From positions 1-64,000 of the forward strand of contig JABZFP010000032.1 in assembly GCA_014237395.1 (NCBI GenBank): DNA of 64,000 nucleotides. Direction: 5' to 3'. Below, piece after piece: positions 7,045 through 16,800 of this stretch (positions within the stretch are counted from its first letter, which is position 1; every line of letters starts with the position of its first letter). The notes below the pieces were generated by a model that was not told the origin of the DNA, made no database searches, and worked only from the letters and a program-made list of their open reading frames with translations. The position numbers and the translations under genes are program-made. Source of the DNA: Desulfobacteraceae bacterium (GTDB lineage: Bacteria; Desulfobacterota; Desulfobacteria; Desulfobacterales; UBA5852).

Positions 7045-7452
7045 GGTCATTCTCCTGACAGACTGGCGCATGGGAGGCGGTGAAAATGCCGCTGCGCCGT
7101 GAAAACCATTACGGCTGAATACCAGAGTAACAACCTAAGGATCCCGACCCCCACAATCAAGCTGCGAAGGATCGATTTGGAAAATGGGGAATAACGTCCC
7201 ACGCCTGAGCGTCGTGTCGATCAGGGCTTGAAAAGCGGACAGCGGTCCCCTGATTGGCATAAAGCCCATCGACTGCCTGCTTGCGTAATAAATGGGCTAA
7301 TGAAGCGTAAATACAAGGTTACTGGCCCGTATTGGGGTTGACGATATAATTTTAATTGAATATACAGTTAATAATTACTGAAGCCGCAAGACGACAACGT
7401 TCTATCCTCATAAAATGAACGCCATTTAAACGACAGCTATCTCAAGGGAATC
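7045..7452. other. Intergenic region between divergent selenoprotein and tetR units
   Basis: No gene is evident in this 408-bp gap. It holds the AGGAG ribosome site of the selenoprotein at the left, then about 250 bp without clear signals, and the tetR promoter and operator at 7338-7371. Confidence 0.5.
7338..7371 (+). promoter_or_regulatory. tetR promoter with overlapping operator-like motif
   Basis: TTGACG (7338-7343), a 17-base spacer and TATACA (7361-7366) form a sigma-70-type promoter. The sequence TGAATATACAGTTAA (7357-7371) spans the -10 box and recurs, with 12 of 15 bases identical, ahead of the aminotransferase gene at 8155-8169. An operator overlapping the -10 would give autorepression by the TetR protein. 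Confidence 0.6.
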
Positions 7453-8055
7453 ATGCGGAAAAATCAAAGTGCCGAACTTCGCAAACCCGAGATTTTAGAG
7501 AGCTACTACCAGGTGCTCATCGAAGAAGGGCTGGAAGGGGCCTCCATCGGCAAGATCGCCGATCGTCTGAACATCCACCCGAGCCTCATCATTCACTATT
7601 TCAAGACCAAGGAGCGCATGAAGCTGGCGCTCGTCGACCTGTTGGTTGAAAAATACAACGCCCCGGAATTCCTTTCGCTCGCACACATCGAAGACAACGA
7701 AGAGCGCTTCCTCGCGCTGATGGAAACCCTTTTTTCGTTTGAATGGTCGCGGACCGTGGACCCCGGGGTCCATTTCGGTTTTTATTATCTGAGTTTTCGC
7801 AGTGAAACGATCCAGGCGCGTTTCAAGGAAATGTTCAAAGCCCTTCGCGATCACCTGAAAAACCAGATGGCCTACTTTTCCTCTAAAGGCGTTATCAAAG
7901 TCCAGGACCCGGAAAAAGCGGCGGATATCATCATCACGCTGATGGAAGGACTGGAGTTTCATTCTCAGTTTTTATCCACCGGCAAACCCTTTCAAGTGTT
8001 TGCGCAAGCCGCCAAAGAGACGGCGATACTGGCGTTGAAAAGCGGGCAATTGTAG
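7453..8055 (+). CDS. TetR family transcriptional regulator of the polyamine genes
   Basis: A 200-residue regulator. The helix-turn-helix lies at about residues 23-50 (GLEGASIGKIADRLNIHPS followed by LIIHYFKTKERM), the usual TetR recognition helix and HYF signature. The remaining helices form the ligand-binding and dimer domain, which does not identify an effector. The gene precedes putrescine aminotransferase and N-carbamoylputrescine amidase in the same direction and shares an operator-like motif with them, so a polyamine or a catabolite is a plausible effector. That is inference. Confidence 0.8.
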   Translation: MRKNQSAELRKPEILESYYQVLIEEGLEGASIGKIADRLNIHPSLIIHYFKTKERMKLALVDLLVEKYNAPEFLSLAHIEDNEERFLALMETLFSFEWSRTVDPGVHFGFYYLSFRSETIQARFKEMFKALRDHLKNQMAYFSSKGVIKVQDPEKAADIIITLMEGLEFHSQFLSTGKPFQVFAQAAKETAILALKSGQL

Positions 8056-8074
8056 GTTTCCAGCCAAGGAAATG

Positions 8075-8097
8075 CCGCCGCTACAGCGGCGGGTTTT
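8075..8097 (+). terminator. Terminator after tetR
   Basis: CCGCCGC (8075-8081) and GCGGCGG (8086-8092) pair around the tetraloop TACA, followed by G and TTTT (8094-8097). The hairpin sits 20 bp after the tetR stop and would separate it from the aminotransferase unit, which then needs its own promoter. Confidence 0.6.
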
Positions 8098-8154
8098 GGG
8101 GACGTATTGGTATACGGGATCGTTCCAAGAGCAGCCGGATGGCTTAATATTAAA

Positions 8155-8169
8155 TGAATGTTCAGTTGA
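8155..8169 (+). promoter_or_regulatory. Second copy of TetR operator-like motif
   Basis: TGAATGTTCAGTTGA matches the motif in the tetR promoter at 12 of 15 positions. It ends 15 bases before the chosen ATG of the aminotransferase (8184) and overlaps its ribosome site region, where bound repressor would block expression. Confidence 0.5.
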
Positions 8170-8183
8170 AAGGAAAATCGAAA

Positions 8184-9578
8184 ATGGCAGAAAGCAATGA
8201 ATCGGTTCACGAGGACAACCAAACAGCGTCACGTCGCGATGTGGATCAGGCGTTTTCAGAGGCAACCCGTATGGTCGATCTGATTATGACGCCGGAATCG
8301 GAAATGCAGCAGGAAGACCGGACCTGGGTGGCTGAGGAAACCTACCGCAATTTTGCCAACCATATCAACAAAGGCTTTCTGGAATATCGCAAATCCGTGA
8401 CCGAAACGGACGACTTCGCTCTGACGGACTGGTGGGGCCGGGGATCGATTCTGCGGGACGTCATGGGGCGGGAGTACATCGATATGCTGGGCGGCTTCGG
8501 TCTCTATTCGCCCGGTATCCGTCACCCCAAAATTGTTGCGGCGGTCAAGGCCCAGCTGGATCGAAGCCCCCAATACAGCCAGGAGATGTTGGATCCGCTG
8601 CGGGCCCATTTGGCCAAGGTGATCGCCAAGCTCACGCCGGGCGACATTCAATATGGCTTCTTCGCCAACAGCGGTACCGAAGGGGTCGAAGGGGCCATGA
8701 AACTGGCCAAACTCTACACTGGGCGCAAGGGGTTTATCTCCATGCTGCAGGGGTTTCATGGGAAAACTCTGGGCGCTCTTTCCTTGTTGGGGAAATCCGT
8801 CTACCGCGAGCCGCTGCTGCCGCTGCTGGAAGGTGTGCGGCACGTTCCGTTCGGCAATGCCCAAGCCGTCGAGCAGACGCTGGCCTCAGCCAAAACTGTC
8901 GGTGTCGATATTGCCGCGGTGGTGGCCGAACCCATTCAGGGTGAAGCCGGCGCGATCGTTCCCCCGGATGATTTCTGGCCCCGGCTGCGCGAAATCTGTG
9001 ACGCCTACGACGTTTTACTGATTGCCGACGAAGTGCAAACCGGCTTCGGTCGCACCGGAAAGATTTTCGGTGTGGATCACTGGGACGTCACGCCGGATAT
9101 CATGTGCTTCGGTAAAGCCCTGGGCGGCGGGGTCGTACCCATGTCGGGCTTCTTTTCATCGGCCAAGATCTGGAAGTGCATGGAGCCGAATCCGTTCATG
9201 CATACCACCACCACGGGCGGCAATCCCTTGGCGTGTGCGGCGGCTCTGGCGCAGATCTCGGTGCTGATCGAAGAAGACCTGGCCGGACAGGCCGCGGAAA
9301 AGGGTGTTTACATCCTGAAAAACCTGGCGACCTTGCAGGAGAAATATCCCGGATTGTTGAAAGAGGCCAGAGGGCGTGGCCTGTTGATCGGCATGGAATT
9401 CCCGACGGACAAAATCGGCTACAAAGTGGCCTCGGGTCTCTTCAGCCGGAATGTCTTGACGGCGGGAACCCTGACCAACGCCAAGACCATCCGCATCGAA
9501 CCGGCCCTGAACGTGCCCTACGATATCATCGATAAGATGCTCGACCGGCTGGAGGATACCTTCGCCAGCATTGCGTAA
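8184..9578 (+). CDS. patA: Putrescine (diamine) aminotransferase, class III
   Basis: A 464-residue class III PLP enzyme of the YgjG/PatA type, which moves the amino group of putrescine to 2-oxoglutarate, giving 4-aminobutanal. Visible family marks: ANSGTEGVEGAMKLA (PLP phosphate site), GFHGKTLGALS, AEPIQGEAGAIVPP, ADEVQTGFGRTGK with the PLP-binding Asp, and FGKALGGGVVPMSG with the Schiff-base Lys, then TTTTGGNPLACAAA. Length matches the family. I chose ATG 8184 because AAAGGA lies at proper spacing; ATG 8154 in the same frame would overlap the operator. A related acetylornithine or lysine transaminase is possible, but the PatA match is good and the next gene handles N-carbamoylputrescine. Confidence 0.85.
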   Translation: MAESNESVHEDNQTASRRDVDQAFSEATRMVDLIMTPESEMQQEDRTWVAEETYRNFANHINKGFLEYRKSVTETDDFALTDWWGRGSILRDVMGREYIDMLGGFGLYSPGIRHPKIVAAVKAQLDRSPQYSQEMLDPLRAHLAKVIAKLTPGDIQYGFFANSGTEGVEGAMKLAKLYTGRKGFISMLQGFHGKTLGALSLLGKSVYREPLLPLLEGVRHVPFGNAQAVEQTLASAKTVGVDIAAVVAEPIQGEAGAIVPPDDFWPRLREICDAYDVLLIADEVQTGFGRTGKIFGVDHWDVTPDIMCFGKALGGGVVPMSGFFSSAKIWKCMEPNPFMHTTTTGGNPLACAAALAQISVLIEEDLAGQAAEKGVYILKNLATLQEKYPGLLKEARGRGLLIGMEFPTDKIGYKVASGLFSRNVLTAGTLTNAKTIRIEPALNVPYDIIDKMLDRLEDTFASIA

Positions 9579-9681
9579 TGGAACGGTATCGAGTTTATGC
9601 ATTGATATCTTCCAGCGATTGCCGCAAAAGAAGTGAGCGTTTCAACCGGCGCCCAAAGACCGTCAGCGCAGGAGGTTTGTG

Positions 9682-10557
9682 ATGACAACCATCAAAGTCG
9701 CTGCAACCCAGATGAAATGCAGTGAAGACAGGCAAACGAACATCGAACGGGCGGAGCGGCTCGTCCGGCAGGCGGCCGGGCAGGGCGCCCGGATCGTCCT
9801 GCTCCAGGAGCTGTTTGAAACGCTGTACTTCTGCCAGAAAGAAAGGCCGGATTATCTCGACCTCGCCACGGAGGTCCATGCCAATCCCGCCATTCAGCAT
9901 TTCTCCAGATTAGCTGCTGAACTGGACGTTGTCCTGCCGATCAGTTTTTTCGAAAGAAAAAACCAGGCGCGCTTCAACAGCATGGCCGTCATCGATGCGG
10001 ACGGCCGTCTCATGGGGGTTTACCGCAAGACCCATATTCCGGACGGTCCCGGCTATGAGGAGAAGTATTACTTCAGCCCCGGCGATACGGGCTTCAAGGT
10101 GTGGGATACCCGTTACGGCAAGATCGGCATCGGCATCTGCTGGGATCAATGGTTCCCGGAGGCCGCGCGCTGCATGGCGCTGATGGGGGCCGAAATTCTT
10201 TTTTATCCCACGGCCATTGGTTCAGAGCCGCCCGATCCACGCCTGGACAGCAAAGATCACTGGCAGACCGTCATGCGGGGTCACAGTGCCGCCAATATCA
10301 TGCCGGTCGTCGCCTCCAACCGTATCGGTACGGAGACCATTGTCAACTCGACCATTACCTTTTACGGGTCCTCGTTTATTACCGACCACAAAGGCCAACT
10401 CGCTGCAGAAGCGGATCGGGAGACGGAGGGGGTGCTGGTGGCGGAATTCGATCTGGCGGCTTGCGCCGCCGAGCGGGCGGCCTGGGGGCTGTTCCGGGAT
10501 CGCCGGCCGGAGGCATACGACACGCTGCTGACCCTGGATGGCGTCACGCGAGCGTAG
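9682..10557 (+). CDS. aguB: N-carbamoylputrescine amidase
   Basis: A 291-residue nitrilase-superfamily enzyme with the Glu-Lys-Cys triad: Glu in LLQELFETLYF, Lys in YRKTHIPDGPG and Cys in GIGICWDQWFPEA. The YFCQ and DGPGYEEKYYFSPGD segments are characteristic of AguB, which hydrolyses N-carbamoylputrescine to putrescine, CO2 and ammonia in the agmatine route. A GGAGG ribosome site supports ATG 9682; a GTG directly upstream is less likely. With the aminotransferase before it, the pair could make putrescine and then deaminate it. No agmatine deiminase is in the window. Confidence 0.9.
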   Translation: MTTIKVAATQMKCSEDRQTNIERAERLVRQAAGQGARIVLLQELFETLYFCQKERPDYLDLATEVHANPAIQHFSRLAAELDVVLPISFFERKNQARFNSMAVIDADGRLMGVYRKTHIPDGPGYEEKYYFSPGDTGFKVWDTRYGKIGIGICWDQWFPEAARCMALMGAEILFYPTAIGSEPPDPRLDSKDHWQTVMRGHSAANIMPVVASNRIGTETIVNSTITFYGSSFITDHKGQLAAEADRETEGVLVAEFDLAACAAERAAWGLFRDRRPEAYDTLLTLDGVTRA

Positions 10558-10637
10558 GGGCGGTCATCGATGATAAGGGATGGCAACGACAACCGTGGGG
10601 CAATCGGAGCGCCCGCAAGTAGAAGATGACGCTGTTT

Positions 10638-11291
10638 CTATTTGGCTTGCAACAGGGTCACGATGGCCGCAAAACCTTCACTTTCGGCGATGTCTTTGGC
10701 GGTCCGTCCCGAAGAATTGGCGATCTTGGCATCGGCGCCTTTGTCCAGCAGCAATTTCACGACCGCTTCAAGATTTTCAGAGGTTGCCAGAATGAGGGCC
10801 GTGCGTCCCAGCTTATCCTGAAGATTGATACTGGCGCCCTTGTCCAACAGATAGCGCACCGTTTCGAGGTGGCCGTTGGTGGCGGCAAACATCAGACCCG
10901 TGGACCCGTTGACGCTCTGGCCGTTGAGTTCCGCGCCGCGGTCCAGCAAAATTTTGACGTTTTCGAGATGGCCGAACTGGGCAGCCTGCATCAGCGCCGT
11001 CCATCCGGCCCGCCCCTTGATGTTGACATCTGCGCCTCGTTCAATCAGCTCCTGCACGACGGCCGTATGGCCTTCCATGGAAGCCTTCATCAGTGCGGTC
11101 CATCCGGCTGCATTTTTAGCGTCGACCGGCACACCGCCGTCCAATAATTGGCGGACCTGTTCCAGGTTACCCTGGGAAGCGGCGACATACAGGGCTTCGG
11201 CCGGATCCGCGGCAAAAACCGCGGCAGGCCAGGACGTCATGACGATCAGGAGACATAGAATAACGCGTTGCGACATTCGTTTGTTTGGCAT
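10638..11291 (-). CDS. Secreted ankyrin repeat protein
   Basis: A 217-residue protein with an N-terminal signal peptide (hydrophobic VILCLLIVMTSWPAAVFA ending at an Ala-x-Ala-like site near residue 28) followed by about five ankyrin repeats from residue 35 on. Repeat marks such as AGWTALMKASMEGHTAVVQELIERGAD and the similar following units are clear. Ankyrin repeats mediate protein binding; a periplasmic location is predicted. The start at 11291 is favoured by a GGAGG site. Partner unknown. Confidence 0.85.
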   Translation of the reverse strand: MPNKRMSQRVILCLLIVMTSWPAAVFAADPAEALYVAASQGNLEQVRQLLDGGVPVDAKNAAGWTALMKASMEGHTAVVQELIERGADVNIKGRAGWTALMQAAQFGHLENVKILLDRGAELNGQSVNGSTGLMFAATNGHLETVRYLLDKGASINLQDKLGRTALILATSENLEAVVKLLLDKGADAKIANSSGRTAKDIAESEGFAAIVTLLQAK

Positions 11292-11568
11292 GATCCCCCT
11301 CCGCATGGATGGTTAGTGGCTGGCTAAGAACCGGCTTGACCTTATGCGTCCATTGTTTGACGTGCTAGCAACACCGTTCTTGGTGATTCTCCTCATCGAA
11401 CCATATAGCAGAAAATAACTGTTAAAACAATATGTTCCCTTAAATAAGCGGCGGCATCAAAGGTTCCGCCCAGCATGCCGACCGTTTGTATTGTGGCCAC
11501 CGAGTTGCATTCACACGGTGCACGTTCTATTTTGTTTGTCAGATGACCCTAGCGCAAAAGGACACCCG

Positions 11569-13113
11569 ATGGCTGAGTTTGACCTCCATTCCTGCGATAG
11601 TGACGAAATCAGGGAGCGCTTGCGCTTGTCCATGAAAATCGTCGAAAAAAGCCCGGTGATTTTGTTTCGGCGGATGCCGGAGCCCGAAACGCGCCTGGTA
11701 TACGTATCGGAGAATATCAACCGTATCGGCTACAGTGCGGATGATTTTATCGAAGAACGGATAAAATTCGCCGATATTGTGCATCACCGCGATCAGGAAC
11801 GCCTGCGGGATGAAATCGAAGACTATGCCCGCCGGGATGTGGGCGACTACACTCAGGTGTATCGGATCGTTACCCGCGACGGTGAAACCCGTTGGGTGGA
11901 GGACACCACCACGACCGAACGCGATTCGAACGGAAAAATCACCCACTACCAGGGCATCGTGGTGGATATTACCGAGCGCAAGCTGGCCGAGGAGAAGCTC
12001 AGCCGCAGTGAAGCCAAGTTTCGGCGTATCCTGGCGACCGCGGCCGAGGGGTTTGTGCTGCTGGACGACAAGATGCAGATCGTGGACGTCAACGATGCCT
12101 ACTGCCGGATGCTCGGCTATGATCGAGTCGAGCTGATGGGCATGTCGCCGCACCAACTGGCCACGAAAGCGTTTAAACGTTTTCTGGAAGCAAATGCCGA
12201 GCGGCTTCTGAACACCAAGCACCGGACCTTCGAGGGCTCTTATCATGCCAAGGACGGGCATCTTGTACCGGTGCTGATTCACGGCAACACGCTCTATGAC
12301 GACGACGGCCAGCAACTGGGATTCGTTGATTTCGTTACCGATCTCACCGAGCAAAAACGCTCACTCCTGCTGGCTGGCGAGGTTCAGAAAAACCTGCTGC
12401 CCAAACACCCGCCCCGGGTGCCCGGCCTGGATATCGCCGGCCGGAGTATCCCCTGCGACGAGATCGGCGGTGATTACTACGATTTTTTGACCCGCAAGGC
12501 CGCCGCTTCCAGCGACAACGATCTTGTCGCCGTCACCGTTGCCGACATCGCCGGGCACGGTGTGGATTCCGCCCTATTGATGGCCACGGCCCGGTCGGCA
12601 ATCCGCGAGCGCTTTGCATCCCCCGGCAGCCTGAACGAGGTTGTTGGCGATTTGAATCGGTCGCTGTTGGATGATTTCAGCACCACGGATCGCTTCATGA
12701 CGCTTTTCGCGCTTCAGATCGACCGGCGTGACGGCCACATGTGCTGGGTCCGGGCCGGTCACGATCCCGCTCTGGTTTATTATCCCGCCGATGACAAGTT
12801 CGATACCCTGGGCGGTACCGGTCTGCCCCTGGGGATTTCGGGCCGAGGCCTTTTTTCGGAAAACCAGTCCCGCCGACTTCCCGCCGGCACCATTATCGCC
12901 GTGGGGACCGACGGTATCTGGGAAGCCCGTGGTCCGGAGGGGGACATGTTCGGTAAAGAGCGGTTCAAGCAGATTATCCGCCAGGAATCGGGCCATTCGG
13001 CGCATGATATTCTGGACCGGGTCTACAGCGCGCTCTATCGCTTCGGCAGTGGCTATAAACCGGAAGACGATATTACCCTGGTCATCATCAAAATTGAGCC
13101 GATGAACACGTGA
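11569..13113 (+). CDS. PAS-PAS-PP2C (SpoIIE-type) serine phosphatase
   Basis: A 514-residue cytosolic signalling protein. Two PAS/PAC domains (about residues 15-145 and 150-270; PAC signatures HYQGIVVDITERK and LGFVDFVTDLTEQK) precede a SpoIIE-type PP2C phosphatase (about 285-510). Metal-binding acids are in EIGGDYYDF, VADIAGHGVDSAL and VGTDGIWEAR. Such phosphatases usually dephosphorylate STAS-domain anti-anti-sigma factors in partner switching. A STAS protein occurs far away at 58.9 kb, but no direct link is shown. The start at 11569 has AAAGGA upstream; the frame is open further upstream without a good site. Confidence 0.85.
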   Translation: MAEFDLHSCDSDEIRERLRLSMKIVEKSPVILFRRMPEPETRLVYVSENINRIGYSADDFIEERIKFADIVHHRDQERLRDEIEDYARRDVGDYTQVYRIVTRDGETRWVEDTTTTERDSNGKITHYQGIVVDITERKLAEEKLSRSEAKFRRILATAAEGFVLLDDKMQIVDVNDAYCRMLGYDRVELMGMSPHQLATKAFKRFLEANAERLLNTKHRTFEGSYHAKDGHLVPVLIHGNTLYDDDGQQLGFVDFVTDLTEQKRSLLLAGEVQKNLLPKHPPRVPGLDIAGRSIPCDEIGGDYYDFLTRKAAASSDNDLVAVTVADIAGHGVDSALLMATARSAIRERFASPGSLNEVVGDLNRSLLDDFSTTDRFMTLFALQIDRRDGHMCWVRAGHDPALVYYPADDKFDTLGGTGLPLGISGRGLFSENQSRRLPAGTIIAVGTDGIWEARGPEGDMFGKERFKQIIRQESGHSAHDILDRVYSALYRFGSGYKPEDDITLVIIKIEPMNT

Positions 13114-13164
13114 TGCCGCCTCATCGGCAGCCGGGCGTAACCTCCCACCCAAGGAAAGAAAAAC

Positions 13165-13614
13165 ATGACGTCTCCTTACCGCTTGATAGGGTTAAGCTTC
13201 ATGCTTGTCGGAATGGGAGGGCTTATCAGTTGCGCGGCCAAGACAGTCCCGCTGGAACACCAGACGCCATTGGTAAAGAACCAACCTTACGAAGGTACTC
13301 AGCAGAATATGGATTATCAATTGGCGTACCGCTATGTTTTCGTCAAAGGTGGGGTTGCCGAACCGGACCGAATCGAATTTGCAGGAAAGCTGACACCCCG
13401 CAGAGGCCTGGAGACCCTCATAATTCGACTTCATCTGCTGGACACCGCAGGAAAGATGCTTGCCACCCAGGTCCTTTACGCACCTGGTGCGGGGCAAGGG
13501 GCCGGGCGTTCTACGATCAATCGAAATAGTGAAGTTCCCCCGGGTGCGGTGACGCTTGCATTCAGCCATTTCGCACAGGAATACGCTGCCAGGCCTATCC
13601 TGCGGCGAAGATGA
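13165..13614 (+). CDS. Putative lipoprotein
   Basis: A 149-residue protein with a lipoprotein signal: a hydrophobic stretch and the lipobox LISC ending near residue 23. The mature part is beta-rich with no family I recognise (a segment RIEFAGKLTPRRGLETLIIRL is typical). It follows the phosphatase by 50 bp on the same strand. Function unknown. Confidence 0.6.
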   Translation: MTSPYRLIGLSFMLVGMGGLISCAAKTVPLEHQTPLVKNQPYEGTQQNMDYQLAYRYVFVKGGVAEPDRIEFAGKLTPRRGLETLIIRLHLLDTAGKMLATQVLYAPGAGQGAGRSTINRNSEVPPGAVTLAFSHFAQEYAARPILRRR

Positions 13615-13631
13615 AACGTCATCTCCGCAAT

Positions 13632-14636
13632 TTACGGCACACTGTCTGCCAGGTTTTTCCCGAACACATGAATCGTATGATCTCTGGCTGATACCGGTTG
13701 TTGCGTCAAAGGGCGACTTTTCCCCCAGCGCGGCAAGGTGCTGGAATGGGTCAGCACGAAGACGGGGCTGGTGGTTCTTAGACCCATCTTTTCAACGGTG
13801 CTGCCGGCATACCATTTGCCTTGGTTTTCTTTGGTATGCGATCCGATCACGATGGCATCCGTCTGGCATTTGGCGGCGCACTTGCACAGCTCCTGATAGG
13901 GAATGGCGCCACCCCAGCAGTGGAAGCTGTGGGACACGCCGTCCAGATAGGGCCGGCCGAACAAAGCCATCTTGTCCAGGGCGCTATCCCGATCGGCATC
14001 GTAATCATCCCGCGTGTACTTGGGATAGGGGGGGATGGGAAGCATGTGAAAGAGGTCGATGTGGGCTTGGTAGAACCGGCCTAAATCCCCGGCGAAACCC
14101 AGGGCGGATTCACAGGAGGCAGAAAAATCCAATCCCACCAGGAGGCGTTTAAAGACCGGTTTGGGACGGCACGGATGCTGATTAATCATTAGAACAGGAC
14201 AGCGCTGGCGGGTGATCACCCCCTTGACCGTGCTGCCGATCCGTCCTCGCACCCGCAAGAGGTTGCGCTTATCGCGGTCGCCGGCATGGGGCCCCATGAC
14301 GATCAGATCGGCCGCCAGCAGGGACGCCTGGCGATCGATCTCTTTCCAGGGGATCCCCGTGGCAATTCGGATTTCGAAAGGCGTCGACCAGGCAAACAGG
14401 TCGCTATAGGCATGCCGCAGCTGGCGGCGTATTTCCGAACGATACCGGGCGGTGGCGTCCACGGTCTGGCCGGTGCAGAAATGCAGCACGCGCTCGTGAT
14501 TGTCGGGGGAGGCGGACGCAAGGACATGCACGATTGACCAGGACGCCCCGAGGGCACTGGCCATGCGGGCCGCGCTGATGACGACTGGGTCGCGACCGGT
14601 GACACGGTCTGTTGCGGCAAGGATCGATGTGAACAT
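13632..14636 (-). CDS. Tandem universal stress protein
   Basis: A 334-residue protein made of two USP (adenine nucleotide alpha hydrolase-like) domains. Domain 1 starts MFTSILAATDRVTG and ends with GRIGSTVKGVITRQRCPVLMI; domain 2 starts FKRLLVGLDFSASCESAL and ends near AGSTVEKMGLRTTSPVFVL. The G-x2-G-x9-GS/T ATP-binding pattern is roughly kept in domain 1 (GPHAGDRDKRN...GRIGSTV) and in domain 2 (GSHTKEN...AGSTVEK). About 35 extra basic residues form the tail. It is separated by 16 bp from the upstream kinase gene and likely co-transcribed. Confidence 0.8.
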   Translation of the reverse strand: MFTSILAATDRVTGRDPVVISAARMASALGASWSIVHVLASASPDNHERVLHFCTGQTVDATARYRSEIRRQLRHAYSDLFAWSTPFEIRIATGIPWKEIDRQASLLAADLIVMGPHAGDRDKRNLLRVRGRIGSTVKGVITRQRCPVLMINQHPCRPKPVFKRLLVGLDFSASCESALGFAGDLGRFYQAHIDLFHMLPIPPYPKYTRDDYDADRDSALDKMALFGRPYLDGVSHSFHCWGGAIPYQELCKCAAKCQTDAIVIGSHTKENQGKWYAGSTVEKMGLRTTSPVFVLTHSSTLPRWGKSRPLTQQPVSARDHTIHVFGKNLADSVP

Positions 14637-14652
14637 GGCAGCCCCCTTTCTT

Positions 14653-16272
14653 TCAATTGAGCGCTCTTTGTTCCAGGGATGAAATCATACAGGCGGTTGA
14701 GACGCGTTGGTCTTCGGCCAGGATGCGCCGCACGCATTCATCCGGCAAGCAGGTGGTGTCAACCACGATATGGGCGGTCATACCCGCCCCGCCCAGGGGA
14801 ACGAAACATTGCCGGAACGATTCGAAATCCTGCAGGCGCGCCTGGGACAGGGATGGGTGCTGTTCCCTTTCGCGCAGACGCGATTTGATGACCTTCAATG
14901 GGGCCCGGCATTCGACGAAGGTCAGCCGGATGTGGCGATCCCGGGCCAGGCGCTTGAGTTCGCGTCGATATTCCGGACGGCTGAAGGTGGCATCCACGAT
15001 GACCGATCGTCCGCCATCGACGGTGGCTTTCGTTTGGTCGAGCAGCTTGCCATAGGTCAGGCGCTTGGGGATCTGGCCATAAATCCCGGCATTGAAGGAC
15101 GGCGCCGGCGGGTCGGACGGCTGAGAGCGAAAGAGGGTATGTCGAATGGCATCGGAACGAAGATGGGGGGCTTCGATGGTGCGGGCCATGGCCCGGGCCA
15201 CCGTGCTTTTTCCGGAGGCCGGCATTCCGCTGAAGGCCCATATCTTGGGGCGCGAAAACGATATGGCATAGCGATAGGCGAGGGTGAGATAGCGCCGGGC
15301 ATCATCGATGACTCCCTGGCGCTGTCGGGCATTGCTGGTTGTCTGGAGAAGAAGACAGCTGACCTTGCAGCGCACCATGGCCCGGTAGCATTTATAGAAG
15401 GGAAGCATTAAGAACGCCCCCGGATCCGGTGTCAGCCGCGAATAGAGATCCATCAGCTGGCTGCCGAGGTGGGGGCTGTCCTCAAAGTCCAGATCCATCG
15501 ATAGAAACGCCAGGTCGGATACGACGTCGATTCGCCGCAAGCGGTCGTCAAACTCGATGCAGTCGATGATCTGGATGTCATCCTGCGGGAGGGCATAGAT
15601 GTGACATGCGCGCAGGTCGCCATGTCCGTCCCTGATCCAGCCGTCCTTGGCGCGATTCTCGAAAAGTGTGCTTCGGCGATTCAGGAAAGAACGCGTCGCC
15701 GAACGCACGATGGCGAATACGTGCTTGTCGAGAAAAGGACCGACAAAGGGAAGGGTTTGGTGAAAATTGTTTTCACATGCCGAGCGCAGGTTCTTGAAAG
15801 CGGCCATGGACTGAATTGGGTTGCAGGCGCCCTGGCGGGTATAAAAAGTGGTCAGGCGGCTGACCAGTTTCAGCATGACATCAGACGACAGGTCGGTTCC
15901 ATGCAGGCGCTGCTGGAGGGAGTGGCTTTCCGGCAACTGACGCATGCGCACGGCATATTCCACAGCAGGGCCCGGACCATCCAGACGGAAAGAGCCGTTG
16001 CGATGGGTAATCGGGATGACCCCGTCATAGACGTTCGTGGTCAGGCGACGATTGAGGTCGCACTCGCGATGACAAAACCGGCGGCGTTTTTCGGCGGTGG
16101 AAAAATCGAGAAACCCGAAATCCACGGCTTTCTTGACTTTGTAAACCCAGTCACCGGTAAGAAATACCGTGGATATATGGGTTTCGCGTATCTGGACCTG
16201 ATGGACCGGATGCGGATAGAAGGATGGGTCTGCCATCACGCGGTAGAGATCTTCCTGCCGGTAGGATTTCAT
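14653..16272 (-). CDS. Bifunctional aminoglycoside phosphotransferase-like / P-loop kinase protein
   Basis: A 539-residue fusion. The N-terminal 330 residues resemble APH/choline kinase-type proteins: KVKKAVDFGFLDFS near residue 46 and the catalytic-loop-like GHGDLRACHIY near residue 218. The C-terminal 170 residues form a P-loop kinase with Walker A FSGMPASGKSTVARA (about residue 347) and RSDAIRHTLF after it, similar to gluconate or zeta-toxin-like kinases. This two-domain arrangement is a known family of unclear substrate. It shares an operon with the tandem USP gene. Confidence 0.75.
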   Translation of the reverse strand: MKSYRQEDLYRVMADPSFYPHPVHQVQIRETHISTVFLTGDWVYKVKKAVDFGFLDFSTAEKRRRFCHRECDLNRRLTTNVYDGVIPITHRNGSFRLDGPGPAVEYAVRMRQLPESHSLQQRLHGTDLSSDVMLKLVSRLTTFYTRQGACNPIQSMAAFKNLRSACENNFHQTLPFVGPFLDKHVFAIVRSATRSFLNRRSTLFENRAKDGWIRDGHGDLRACHIYALPQDDIQIIDCIEFDDRLRRIDVVSDLAFLSMDLDFEDSPHLGSQLMDLYSRLTPDPGAFLMLPFYKCYRAMVRCKVSCLLLQTTSNARQRQGVIDDARRYLTLAYRYAISFSRPKIWAFSGMPASGKSTVARAMARTIEAPHLRSDAIRHTLFRSQPSDPPAPSFNAGIYGQIPKRLTYGKLLDQTKATVDGGRSVIVDATFSRPEYRRELKRLARDRHIRLTFVECRAPLKVIKSRLREREQHPSLSQARLQDFESFRQCFVPLGGAGMTAHIVVDTTCLPDECVRRILAEDQRVSTACMISSLEQRALN

Positions 16273-16800
16273 CGGACCGCCCTCCTTTTCCCACGCTGAT
16301 CCGGCCTGCTTGGCCCCACATCGGGAGGCGCGGTGGAGAAGGAAGATGCGCGTGCTGCCTGATCCGTTCGGCCTGGCCGATGTGTGTTATAGCGCTCGCA
16401 GGACGGTGACGGTCGGTGGCCTGACGGGGTGGGATCAGCCTTAGAAGGGGTTGCGCGGTCAAAGCGCCACGGTATCGGCAACAGCGCCTTCCCCGGGAAA
16501 ACCGCCCCCGTTACGGTACGACGGGAGAACGAAAAGGTCAGCCAACGATCATCGTTTATGACATTGGCTTTGGTCGTAAAATAAGGCTATATGGACGAAA
16601 TACAAGCCGGGGAAACCCAGCGGATGGCGCGGGATCGGCAACAAACCGCGGTATTTACAAAAAATGTCGAATCTGGTACGGCTCTGCGGCGTCAGGACAG
16701 CACCACGGATTGCAGCGTGAGGCGTGCTTCCTGACGGAGGCCATCGATCGATTCATCCTGCCGCGCGACAGGACCATGGATAGTAAAAAAAGGCAGGGAC
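16273..16800. other. Intergenic region between divergent genes
   Basis: This 528-bp gap separates the minus-strand kinase gene from the plus-strand metallophosphoesterase. I see short overlapping ORFs only, without ribosome sites or family features, and no clear promoter or RNA structure. Confidence 0.4.
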
